Part shown: positions 1 to 8,460 of the stretch, one piece after another | Numbering within the stretch: position 1 is the stretch's first letter | Layout: every line of letters begins with the position of its first letter | DNA from: Mycoplasmatota bacterium | GTDB lineage: Bacteria; Bacillota_I; Bacilli_A; Izemoplasmatales; Hujiaoplasmataceae | Direction of reading: 5' to 3' | NCBI GenBank assembly: GCA_016342455.1 | Contig: JAEIOE010000023.1 | Span: 1 to 33,758, forward strand | Length of the DNA stretch: 33,758 nucleotides | Notes under the pieces: model-generated | Database searches by the model: none | Told to the model about the DNA's origin: nothing | What the model saw: only the letters and a program-made list of their open reading frames with translations | Position numbers and translations under genes: made by a program

Positions 1-134
1 GGTATTACTTTATAGTCTATTTGTCTTATGTGCGTCTTAGCACTACAATTCGAACTGTAAAACTGAGGTTATAACATGTTTAGACTAAAATGCAAATGTA
101 TTTACCTTGAATTATTGAAAAAGAAAAAGGCTCT
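1..134. other. left-edge intergenic stretch
   Basis: I see no gene here. It lies downstream of the last operon gene. It contains a small hairpin (GTGC/GCAC arms, 30-33 and 40-43) followed by a 16-bp near-palindrome at 44-59 centred on TTCGAA with one mismatched pair. I checked whether the TTCGAA segment is a tRNA T-arm and it does not fit on either strand. The right end holds the T-rich tail of the probable operon terminator. Confidence 0.5.
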
Positions 135-156
135 CTAAGCTAATAGAAAACCTTTT
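118..156 (-). terminator. probable intrinsic terminator of the long operon
   Basis: On the minus strand an AAAAGG arm (151-156) pairs with CCTTTT (125-130). Inside there is a further TTCT/AGAG pairing with one G-U and an 8-nt loop. A T-rich tract (TTTTTCTTTTTC) follows. The stop codon of the sialate-O-acetylesterase-family gene (135-137) lies inside the hairpin, so the terminator overlaps the gene's end. The stem is weaker than those at 30868 and 32131, so termination may be partial. Confidence 0.5.
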
Positions 157-1673
157 AATTTATTATTTTTTAAGATAATTCTAAAGGGTAACAATGGCAA
201 TGAATTCGATGTGTAAATACCTAAGTTTGGAAAAGCATCATAAGCATATCTCAGTTCTTTAAACCCTTCGATATTTTTTATGATTATTTGATCCCCAACA
301 ATTGTAATATCAGTTATTTTAACTAATTCATCTAAAGTATTTAAACCATACATGCCATAATCATCAGTGTTTTCTAAGTGTAAAGAATTATCATTTAGTT
401 CTGTATCAATTACAATGGTATTCGAATTGATAAATTTATGTAATTTATATCTTGGTGAATGTGAATTTTTACTAGAATGATAGATAAATTCATCTAAAAT
501 CATAAAAACTCTTTTTGCAACAACTGTTTTATTTACTGGATGAATGTTTGCTTCTTCTCCATAATCAATTGCAGTTACTAAGTAATTTGATTGAGAAAAA
601 TCTATCATGGATGCTTGGCTGTCTCTAAGTTTAGCTACTTCTAATCCAGAAGTATCTGAATATAGGTGGCCAGCTATTTGAATATTAACAAAAGGCAAGT
701 CATCTTTAAAAGCAGATCTCCAACTAGCAATTAATTCTTTAATGGCTATCTTATATTCATCTGCTCTTGAAACATCATTTTCACCTTGGTAATAGATAAT
801 TGCTTTTAATGCAAATGGAATCACCTCAGAAAGCATCACTTCATAACAACCCGATGGTCTATTTTGATTCTTTGGACCCATCGGTAAGTAAGGACATGGA
901 TACACTTCATAAGCTTTTTTGTAAACCTCTTCCGATGAATATCCCTCTGCTCTAAATTTGTCTAGTAATCCCCAGAAATTCATTTGAATTGGTACTTGCT
1001 TTTTATAGTAATCATCAAAAGCTTCCAAAGTCTTAAATTCTGTTTCCCAGTTTAAATAGTTATCATAATACTTCTTTAAAACTGGTTGATTTAAAATCAC
1101 ATTTTTTTCTAACCAAGAATATATTGTTGTATCTCCCATATTACAAGAGATTAACCCAACTGGCAGATCGTGTTTTAAGACAATATCTCTTCCCATCATG
1201 TAAGCAATCGCTGAAAATTGTTCAATGTTTGCTTTTTTAGCAACTTTCCAGCTAGGGTTATTGCTATAGAGCCAGTTGAATTCCTTTTCTGCGCCTTTAT
1301 AAGGTAATTTAGGTACTTCATACAGTCTTAAGTTATCAAGGTCCTGATAATCGACATTTATCACATCTTTACAAACATATTGCATATTAGATTGACCACT
1401 ACACAAGAAAACATCTCCAGCTAGACAATCCTTTAGTACTACTGTTTGATTAATTGATTTCAAGGTTACATCAAAAGCATTTTTAATAATAGGCAAAGCC
1501 TCTAATTCAAAACAGAATGTTTCTCCTTTTGTTCTAAAACTATAATACTTATTCAACAACTTGATTTCAATTAAAACCTTGTCTTTACACTCTCCATAGA
1601 TATAGAGTGTCTTTCCATGTTGAAAAACCATAGAATTTGTAAAGATATCTGCTAATATAAAATCTGTTTTCAT
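135..1673 (-). CDS. cytoplasmic sialate-O-acetylesterase-family (SGNH) carbohydrate esterase
   Basis: The 512-aa protein has no signal peptide and matches the SASA/sialate O-acetylesterase fold. Block I is GDVFLCSGQSNM with the likely nucleophile Ser95. A central Gly block reads PVGLISCNMGDTTIYSWL (about 171-188). The YYQGEND motif (294-300) follows, and a D...IHP segment (Asp370, His378) supplies the likely catalytic His. Such enzymes remove O-acetyl groups from sugars; despite the family name nothing here points to sialic acid. In this locus the likely substrate is an acetylated manno-oligosaccharide already imported (inference). It is the last gene of the operon, has a strong AGGAGG site 4 nt before ATG, and is preceded by a hairpin at 1692-1717. 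The family is well supported; the substrate is a guess. Confidence 0.85.
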   Translation of the reverse strand: MKTDFILADIFTNSMVFQHGKTLYIYGECKDKVLIEIKLLNKYYSFRTKGETFCFELEALPIIKNAFDVTLKSINQTVVLKDCLAGDVFLCSGQSNMQYVCKDVINVDYQDLDNLRLYEVPKLPYKGAEKEFNWLYSNNPSWKVAKKANIEQFSAIAYMMGRDIVLKHDLPVGLISCNMGDTTIYSWLEKNVILNQPVLKKYYDNYLNWETEFKTLEAFDDYYKKQVPIQMNFWGLLDKFRAEGYSSEEVYKKAYEVYPCPYLPMGPKNQNRPSGCYEVMLSEVIPFALKAIIYYQGENDVSRADEYKIAIKELIASWRSAFKDDLPFVNIQIAGHLYSDTSGLEVAKLRDSQASMIDFSQSNYLVTAIDYGEEANIHPVNKTVVAKRVFMILDEFIYHSSKNSHSPRYKLHKFINSNTIVIDTELNDNSLHLENTDDYGMYGLNTLDELVKITDITIVGDQIIIKNIEGFKELRYAYDAFPNLGIYTSNSLPLLPFRIILKNNKLKGFLLA

Positions 1674-1691
1674 AATTCCTCCTGTAAGAAT

Positions 1692-1717
1692 GTAAGCACC
1701 AGTTATCTGGTGCCTAC
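1692..1717. other. intergenic hairpin (11-bp arms) before the last gene
   Basis: The arms GTAAGCACCAG (1692-1702) and CTGGTGCCTAC (1707-1717) pair over 11 positions with one G-U and a TTAT loop (plus-strand reading). It sits in the 84-bp gap after the giant lipoprotein gene and about 10 nt upstream of the AGGAGG site of the last gene. On the minus strand no T-run follows, so it is not a classical terminator in the direction of transcription. It may be an mRNA-stability or processing element, or a partial terminator that lowers expression of the esterase. Confidence 0.6.
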
Positions 1718-1757
1718 ACTTTATTTATTATATTTCAGGATTTATTTCTAAATCTAT

Positions 1758-4700
1758 TTATTTGACAACGATATTATCGAATGTTAATGTACCTGAATTT
1801 CCAGATGCTACATTAATCATAACTGAGATTCCTGTAAGGTCAGCTGGTAAGTCTGATACTTTTATCCAAAGATAAGTTCCTTCGTCAGTAGCATCAATAT
1901 CTCCATAAAGAGTATCGATTGAAGCATAACCACCTGCAGTATAGGTAAAGCCTTGGAATAATCTGTTTCCAGTCAATTCTGTAGATGTTTTAAAGTAGAA
2001 TCCTACATATTCAGCATTTAACCCTTCAAGGTATGTTTTTGTAATATTTATTTTAGCTCCTGTAGCTCCAGCACCGAAAGGTATTGAAACTGAATTTCCT
2101 TCAACAGGATCAGTAACTAAAGTACCATTAGAAGCTAACCAACCACTTCCAGATACTCTGAATCCATTAAGCATAGACCAGTTAGCTTTAAAGTCAGCGT
2201 CATCAGTAAATGCTTCAAAGTCTTCTACGATAGATACTATTGATATTGCTAACTCATAAGTGTTTGAAACCGCACCGAAACTATCAGTTGCTACGATTTC
2301 TAGTGTATAAGAACCCATTGCTGGAGTTGTTAAATCAAGACCGTTTAATGTGATCATTGTTTCTAATGCAGCAATTGCTCCATCTTCAGTATCTGCTATA
2401 TCAATCATTCCTAATAGAGTAGGCAAAACAGTGTTTAAATCTATTCCTGCTTCAAAAGTCATTCCAGAAAGAATTGTTTTATTAGCGTCAGAGATGGTAA
2501 CAACTGGAGCCGCATTAATAGGATTTACTTCAGCAAGCATTTTAGATGTTAAAAGAATGTTGTCAAAGTATAATTGTCCAACAACTGTAGAACCACAGTT
2601 TACAACTAGTGAAATAATTACTGTGTCAGCTGAAAGGGCAGATACAGGGATATATACATATGTTCCTGCTGCTAATTTAGTGAAATCACCGATTATTGAA
2701 CTTGTAATTTCAGCATAACCGCCTGCAGCTGTATATTTGAATGATTGGAATTTAACCATTCCAGTTACATCCGATGCTTGAACCCAAATCGCAATATATT
2801 CTACTTGACTAGGAAGTTCAGCTTTTGTAATGCGTATTTTGATACCGTTTGTACCACCAGCTGTGTTTTGTGCTAAGTAAGTATTATCTCCATTGACAGT
2901 TAAAGTAGCGTTTGTTTTTATAAATGCTCCACCTGAAATTCTACTACCTTCCATATTATCATCTGTGATAGCTTGATAATCTGCATTGTCAACATATGAT
3001 TCAAAAGTATTGAATATCACTACGTTTTGATCAACTGATACTAAGTCTAAGATGTTTTTCACAAGTTGTACTTGATAAACTATTAGAGATCCAGTAACAG
3101 GAGATGCTGCCCAGTTATTAAATGAAAGACCAAAGTCAGTTATTTCAAGAGCTGTATGCCCTGAAGCTGAAATATCAACATATGCCCAACCAGACTCACC
3201 AATTGCTGGTAAAGTGATTGTATAAGCATTTTGGTTTCCAGACCAATATAACCATACTGAAGCAGTCGTTACATTTGTATTATTTGTTAAATAGAAAGCT
3301 AAGTATTGACTATCTGCTGTTGCTCCTAAATTAGCTAAAGTTTCATATCTTCTTGCAATAAGCCAACCATTATTTGCTGCTGCTGGTAATTCAAGTATGA
3401 ATGCATCATTTAGAGCATCTAAATTGAATAAGTCAGATGGTGATGTATTTACACCATTTATTCTTTCAGTCCAAGCAACTTCAAATGCTGCTTCATCTGC
3501 ATAAGAAAAGTCGTCAACTAATACTGTATCTACTGAATAAGGAACTCCTTCTTCTTGTAAATAGAAATCTTTAATCATTAAAGAGTTTCCAGCATCTGTA
3601 GATAAATAACCATACATGAATTGGAATTTAGCATTTCCATTAGGAATTGCTTTATCAACTGTGAACGTAAATTCATAAGTTACAAATTCAGTTGATACAT
3701 TAATTGTTTTTAATCCACCATCAAAGTTATCAATCCAAGGATCTACCCATAAAGTCGAACCTATTCTTAAATGAATTTCAGTAGCTGTTGCAGCTTTTAG
3801 AGTGAATACTACTTTATAAGTTTCTCCATTTTCTAAATCAGCTTGGTCAATATAATAAACTAATCTTCCTGTATCCCAGTCGTAGGTAGCAGCTACCATA
3901 TCAGTGATATTTAATTGATCAGTTAAAGCATCATATACTACTGTTGAATGTGCTGTTTCATTTGGTGTGTATAAATCAAATGCATTAACAAATACAGGTC
4001 CTAATTCTTGTAGCATGAAGTCTTTAATAGTAATACTGTTTCCTTCATCTGTTGCTAAGTAACCATACATAAATTGGAATTTTGCATTTCCGTTAGGAAT
4101 TGCTTTATCTACTGTAAATACTAATTCAAATGTTGTGTAATCTGTTCCAACATTAACGGTTTTAAGTCCACCAGTAAAGTTATCAATCCAAGGGTCTACC
4201 CATAAAGTGGAACCTATTCTTAATCTTATTTCTGTAGCAACATCAGATTTAGCTGTAAATTGAATTCTGTAAGTTTGTCCTGCTGTAAGCATTGCTTCAT
4301 CAATATAATAAACTAATCTTCCTGAGTCCCAGTCATAAGTAGCTTCTACCATATTACTAATTACCAAAGCAGCTTCATCTAAATTATAAGAAATAGTTGA
4401 ATTAGCTACTTCGTCAGGTGAATACATATCTGCAATATTAGAGAATTCAGGTAATTTTTCTTGAACTAAATCAAGACTCTTCACATAAATTGTATTTGTA
4501 GCATCTGTTGATAAATATCCGTACATGAATTGGAATTTTGCTGATCCAGCAGGCATATCTTTATCTACTGTGAATATTACACTATAAGTTGCATATTCTG
4601 ATGAAATTGAAACTGTTCTAAGTCCGCCAGTAAAATTATCAATCCATGGGTCAACATATAATGTAGAACCAACACGGAAATATAAATCTGTAGCGATATC

Positions 4701-7433
4701 AGCTTTTACAGTAATTTCAAATTTATAAGTCATACCAGCAACTAAATCTGTACCTGCATCTAAGTAATATACCCATTTTGCATGGTCCCAAGAATCAACT
4801 GCTGTGTCGATAGCTGTAATAACAGTAGCTTCTGCCACTGCATCATAAATAGCTGTTGAATGTGTTGGACCTTCATCAGGAGTTCCTAATGCAACTCTTG
4901 TTGATTCATTCCATTCGATATCTGATACAAAAACAGTAATCGTTTTAACTGCTTCGTTTCCAGCTGCATCTGAAACTGTATAAACAACTTCAAATTCTCC
5001 AACTGCAGAAATTACACCTGCAGTTATAAATGCATCTAAACCAGTAATAACTACTGTAGCACTATCTATCACTCCATCAATATTGTCATTAACAGATAAG
5101 TTAGCAGTTGCATCATATGCATCTCCTAAAGCTCCATCAAAATCGTTTGCTGTGATGTGTGGTGCTTCTTTATCGTTAATAGTAATATCAACTGTAAATA
5201 CTGTAATATTTCCTGCAGAGTCATAAACATTAAAAGTTACTGTATAAACACCAGCTACATTCAAGTTTAATCCACCATCTGAAACCATTGAAGGTGTCAC
5301 AGCAATAATACCATCCACTGCATCATTAGCAGTAACTATTTCATTTAAGTAATAAGGTAATGAAGTGAATTGGTCAAATGAAGTGTTCGCTCCCATGTTT
5401 TTCGTAACAACTGGACCTACTGTATCTGCATTAACTGCAGATAAAACAGTAATAGTTAATGTGTAAGTTGTAGTCATATCATGTGAGTCTGTAGCAGAAA
5501 ATAAAATATCATAAGTACCTGCAACAGCCATGTTTACTGCTGTAGCATCTACTGTAGCTGTTAAAGGTGTTCCTGACATATCTTTAAATGATACGTATTG
5601 AGCCCAATCTTTTGCTACATCACCAACAGCGAAAGTTGTTGGTAAGTCTGCTCCAACTTGTTCTTCGTAAGTTGGTGCTTCATAACTTGTTACTACTTTT
5701 GAAATATAGAAATCTTTAAATGTAGTTGTTCCATCTTTACCAATACTTGAGTAGTTTATTGCTCCCAAGTTAAGTTCGATGATGAATAATTCTGTTCCAT
5801 TACTTGAAACTACGCTATCCAATTTGAAATAATAATTGAAGGTTGTATAATCCGTTGTTAAATCTAATAACATATCTGAAACGCCATTAAAGTCGTCAAC
5901 CCAACCATTTGCTTGGTCAGTTATAAGACCCATTCTGAATCCCATTTGTCTTACAACAGAAGATTTAACAGTAAATGTTAATACATACCATTGATCAGCG
6001 TCAAAAGTATTAGAATCTACTTTGAAGTATGCTCCAGAATATGAAGGACCCCAACCTAAATCAGTTACTAATACTTCCATAGTAGCAGCTGTAGCATCAA
6101 AACTAACTGCTGCTGCTGGTGAATTCTTTGTATAAAATAGACCATCACCATTATTTTGGAAGGTAGGATCAGATACTACACCTGAATCTACTGCATTACC
6201 AACGATAACAGTTCTTGTGAATGTAGATTCATTTCCACCTGCATCACTTACAGAATAGATAACATCATAAGCTCCGACAACAGTTAAGTCTAATAAACCT
6301 AAATCTAATGCGATAGCATTTGTAACATTTCCATCGATATCATCTAAAGCGGTAACTTTAAGATCTAAAATAGCATCTAATTCAGCTTGTGTAGAGTTTA
6401 CTTTGATAGCTACTTCATCAGTAGGTACGTTTAATACTGGAGCTATCATATCTCTCACTTCTGCGAACATTACTGAAATGTCTAAAGCTGAGATTGTTAA
6501 ACCGTTTGTATCTAGGTTAAATGTAGCATCTACTAATGCTGCATCAATAACATAAATAACTTCAAATGAGTCAGCTGCACCTGTAACATCAAAACTAGCA
6601 ATGCTACCAGTTGCTCCATCTAAGTCAAGATCAATTGTACCAGCAGTTGCTGCTGTTACATCAACCATAACTTTAACGTAAGTGAAAGCTGCGATTGAAT
6701 CATTAATCACTCCACCTGAGAATATAGGTGTTGAATAAAAGTCAGCTGCTAAGGTTAAATCACCTATTACATAATCAGTTGCTGCTCCATAAACGAAGTC
6801 CCCATAGCTAACTGTAACAGTTCTTGAAGTTGTAGCTTCATTTCCTGCAGCGTCAGTTGCTGAATATGCTAATACATAATCGCCTTCAGTCCAAACGTCT
6901 ACAGTACCAGTACTTGTAACCGTCACTGTGCCGTCAACCGTATCTGTAGCTGTAACACCTGCTAGAGGATCAAAATCAGCCCCAACATAGATTGTTATAT
7001 TACCAGCTCCTGCTAGTAATGGTGCTTGCGTGTCTGTAAATTCAACTGTAACTGTTCTATCAACAGTTGTTATATTTCCATCGCTGTCTACAACTGTATA
7101 AGTTGCAGTATAAACACCAACAGCCATAGGGTTTACATTACCAGAATAAGTAATACTATCTGTTAATACCCCATCTTCCACATCTGTTGCTGTAACTCCT
7201 GCTAACGGAACAAATGTAGAATTCTTCATAATTGTAATGTCATCAGCACCGCTAATTACAGGATTATTATCAGTTGTTGCAACTACTGTCGTTGTTTGAG
7301 TAGTTGGTGCAACTGTTGTAGGTGCTGCAGTTGTTCCTGCAGTTGTTCCTGTAGCGGTTGTTGAAGTCTCTGTACACCCTATAAAAGCGAGTCCTACAAA
7401 GAATAACATGGTAAATAATAATGCTTTTTTCAT
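1758..7433 (-). CDS. giant modular surface lipoprotein with Ig-like and carbohydrate-binding-like modules, no catalytic domain seen
   Basis: The 1891-aa protein starts with a lipoprotein signal ending in lipobox FIGC (Cys20), then a Thr-rich linker (about 21-56). Approximate layout: two DUF5011-type Ig repeats (57-131, 137-209) with VTATD.xDG and ATDAAGNE-type motifs; a beta-rich segment (213-330); a third DUF5011 (332-413); a CBM4/9-like module (420-585); three more Ig-like repeats (590-838); three tandem near-identical CBM4/9-like modules (840-1298); two other beta-sandwich modules (1300-1455, 1475-1627); another Ig-like unit (1640-1730); and a final beta-sandwich (1733-1891) similar to the 1475-1627 module. 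No glycosidase motif is visible. It probably projects from the membrane and binds the polysaccharide, acting like SusE/F or a scaffold. It has a strong AAGGAGG site and a possible promoter of its own at 7465-7492. The binding role is inferred from architecture and locus. Confidence 0.9.
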   Translation of the reverse strand: MKKALLFTMLFFVGLAFIGCTETSTTATGTTAGTTAAPTTVAPTTQTTTVVATTDNNPVISGADDITIMKNSTFVPLAGVTATDVEDGVLTDSITYSGNVNPMAVGVYTATYTVVDSDGNITTVDRTVTVEFTDTQAPLLAGAGNITIYVGADFDPLAGVTATDTVDGTVTVTSTGTVDVWTEGDYVLAYSATDAAGNEATTSRTVTVSYGDFVYGAATDYVIGDLTLAADFYSTPIFSGGVINDSIAAFTYVKVMVDVTAATAGTIDLDLDGATGSIASFDVTGAADSFEVIYVIDAALVDATFNLDTNGLTISALDISVMFAEVRDMIAPVLNVPTDEVAIKVNSTQAELDAILDLKVTALDDIDGNVTNAIALDLGLLDLTVVGAYDVIYSVSDAGGNESTFTRTVIVGNAVDSGVVSDPTFQNNGDGLFYTKNSPAAAVSFDATAATMEVLVTDLGWGPSYSGAYFKVDSNTFDADQWYVLTFTVKSSVVRQMGFRMGLITDQANGWVDDFNGVSDMLLDLTTDYTTFNYYFKLDSVVSSNGTELFIIELNLGAINYSSIGKDGTTTFKDFYISKVVTSYEAPTYEEQVGADLPTTFAVGDVAKDWAQYVSFKDMSGTPLTATVDATAVNMAVAGTYDILFSATDSHDMTTTYTLTITVLSAVNADTVGPVVTKNMGANTSFDQFTSLPYYLNEIVTANDAVDGIIAVTPSMVSDGGLNLNVAGVYTVTFNVYDSAGNITVFTVDITINDKEAPHITANDFDGALGDAYDATANLSVNDNIDGVIDSATVVITGLDAFITAGVISAVGEFEVVYTVSDAAGNEAVKTITVFVSDIEWNESTRVALGTPDEGPTHSTAIYDAVAEATVITAIDTAVDSWDHAKWVYYLDAGTDLVAGMTYKFEITVKADIATDLYFRVGSTLYVDPWIDNFTGGLRTVSISSEYATYSVIFTVDKDMPAGSAKFQFMYGYLSTDATNTIYVKSLDLVQEKLPEFSNIADMYSPDEVANSTISYNLDEAALVISNMVEATYDWDSGRLVYYIDEAMLTAGQTYRIQFTAKSDVATEIRLRIGSTLWVDPWIDNFTGGLKTVNVGTDYTTFELVFTVDKAIPNGNAKFQFMYGYLATDEGNSITIKDFMLQELGPVFVNAFDLYTPNETAHSTVVYDALTDQLNITDMVAATYDWDTGRLVYYIDQADLENGETYKVVFTLKAATATEIHLRIGSTLWVDPWIDNFDGGLKTINVSTEFVTYEFTFTVDKAIPNGNAKFQFMYGYLSTDAGNSLMIKDFYLQEEGVPYSVDTVLVDDFSYADEAAFEVAWTERINGVNTSPSDLFNLDALNDAFILELPAAANNGWLIARRYETLANLGATADSQYLAFYLTNNTNVTTASVWLYWSGNQNAYTITLPAIGESGWAYVDISASGHTALEITDFGLSFNNWAASPVTGSLIVYQVQLVKNILDLVSVDQNVVIFNTFESYVDNADYQAITDDNMEGSRISGGAFIKTNATLTVNGDNTYLAQNTAGGTNGIKIRITKAELPSQVEYIAIWVQASDVTGMVKFQSFKYTAAGGYAEITSSIIGDFTKLAAGTYVYIPVSALSADTVIISLVVNCGSTVVGQLYFDNILLTSKMLAEVNPINAAPVVTISDANKTILSGMTFEAGIDLNTVLPTLLGMIDIADTEDGAIAALETMITLNGLDLTTPAMGSYTLEIVATDSFGAVSNTYELAISIVSIVEDFEAFTDDADFKANWSMLNGFRVSGSGWLASNGTLVTDPVEGNSVSIPFGAGATGAKINITKTYLEGLNAEYVGFYFKTSTELTGNRLFQGFTYTAGGYASIDTLYGDIDATDEGTYLWIKVSDLPADLTGISVMINVASGNSGTLTFDNIVVK
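3540..4905 (-). repeat. three tandem ~455-bp repeats encoding CBM4/9-like modules
   Basis: Within the giant lipoprotein gene, three consecutive units of about 150 codons (approximately 4455-4905, 4000-4445 and 3540-3995) each encode IGSTLxVDPWIDNFxGGL or a close variant (RVGSTLYVDPW in the first), a VDKxxPxGxAKFQFMYGYL segment, and a start with THST, ANST or AHST. The second and third units are closest to each other, also at the DNA level (for example around 3600-3660 against 4050-4115). This indicates recent tandem duplication. Boundaries are approximate. Confidence 0.85.
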
Positions 7434-7464
7434 ACTTCCTCCTTAAAAAAATTTTCTTTTTATA

Positions 7465-7492
7465 AATATATTTTTTTATTCATCTATATCAA
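7465..7492 (-). promoter_or_regulatory. possible internal promoter for the giant lipoprotein gene
   Basis: On the minus strand TTGATA (7487-7492, overlapping the stop codon of the upstream permease) is followed after 16 nt by TATATT (7465-7470). Each box matches consensus at 5 of 6 positions. It would start transcription about 25 nt before the AAGGAGG site of the lipoprotein gene. The region is very AT-rich, so a chance match is possible. Confidence 0.35.
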
Positions 7493-8445
7493 CCGCCGGC
7501 AATACCGGAACGGTCAACTCCCTCAATAAACCATTTTTGTGCAAAAAGATACACTAGCAGTAATGGTACGATTGAAATTAAAGTCATCGCATATTGAACG
7601 CCAATGTTATAAGTGCTGTTTACAGAATCTAAAGTAACATTACCCTGTGAATACATGGAACTATACAATTGAATAAATGAGTTCAAACTCATTGGTAAGG
7701 TTGTGAGTTCACTACCAAAATATAGCGTTGCTAGTGATGTTTCATTCCAATACCAAACAAATGAATATAGACCAGATATTAAAAAGGCTGGGGCTGCAAG
7801 CGGTATAGATATTGTCAAGAACGTTCTAAAAGTTGATGATCCATCTACTTCTGCAGCTTCTATTAGTTCATCAGGAATTGTCCTAAAGAACTGATAGAAA
7901 ATTAATATAAAGATTGTTTGTCTTATCCCATTTCCAAGTAAGGCAGGGACCCAAAAAGCTCTCACTGAATTCATCAAGTTTAAATTAATTCCAAAAATCT
8001 TTAGATCTCTGTATAAAACCGTTGTTGGAATATAAGTTAAAACGGAAGGAATCAAGAACATTGCAATCATTAAGACTAAAAGAACTTTTTTACCAGGAAA
8101 CTCAAATCGTCCAAATCCATAACCGATTAAGGCAGATGATGTCACCGTTGCCAAAGTCGGATAGATAGAAACCCTTAAGGAATCTAGTAACGCTTCAAAG
8201 AACTTCATATACTCAAAGGCATTCGCGTAATTCTGTAAAGTAATTTCTCTTGGGATCCATGAAATTGAACTATTGATTAAATCTTCAATTGTCATGAAAG
8301 ACTTCGTTAGCATAATTAACAGAGGATATAAGAATATAAAACTAATGCCAATTAACAAAGTATATAGAATTATCTTGAAAATAAGCCCATTTTCGCCGTT
8401 TTTGCCTAATAAAATTTTTCTGACTTTATTCTTTGTACTAGTCAT
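7489..8445 (-). CDS. carbohydrate ABC transporter permease (MalG-type)
   Basis: A 318-aa integral membrane protein with about six hydrophobic helices, the first at about 24-46. The EAA loop that contacts the ATPase is present (EAAEVDGSS, from residue 196), placed before the last two helices as usual for MalG/LplC-type permeases. It pairs with the permease immediately upstream (8461-9501), 15 bp apart; the upstream TAA stop is part of this gene's TAAGGAGG ribosome binding site. It is the second half of the second permease pair in the operon. No ATPase follows; the next gene is the giant lipoprotein. Substrate by context: manno-oligosaccharide. Confidence 0.9.
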   Translation of the reverse strand: MTSTKNKVRKILLGKNGENGLIFKIILYTLLIGISFIFLYPLLIMLTKSFMTIEDLINSSISWIPREITLQNYANAFEYMKFFEALLDSLRVSIYPTLATVTSSALIGYGFGRFEFPGKKVLLVLMIAMFLIPSVLTYIPTTVLYRDLKIFGINLNLMNSVRAFWVPALLGNGIRQTIFILIFYQFFRTIPDELIEAAEVDGSSTFRTFLTISIPLAAPAFLISGLYSFVWYWNETSLATLYFGSELTTLPMSLNSFIQLYSSMYSQGNVTLDSVNSTYNIGVQYAMTLISIVPLLLVYLFAQKWFIEGVDRSGIAGG

Positions 8446-8460
8446 ATATTCACTTCCTCC

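Noticed and set aside
41-60. Possible tRNA T-arm (TTCGAA core) at the left edge
   Set aside because: The 5-bp stem around a 7-nt loop and the C after the loop are missing on both strands, and no acceptor or anticodon arm was found. It is only a near-palindrome.
135-1673. Sialic acid metabolism suggested by the sialate-O-acetylesterase family
   Set aside because: No sialidase, sialate lyase, NanE/NanK or sialate transporter is present; the family includes deacetylases for plant and other glycans.
2350-2718. Plus-strand open frame of 122 codons opposite the giant lipoprotein gene
   Set aside because: It lies in antisense to a well-supported gene in a repetitive Thr/Ala-rich coding stretch, has no ribosome binding site, and encodes no recognisable protein. 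The same applies to the other plus-strand frames opposite genes.
3540-4905. CRISPR-like or transposon repeat
   Set aside because: The repeats are long in-frame protein modules within one gene, without spacers, inverted ends or transposase.
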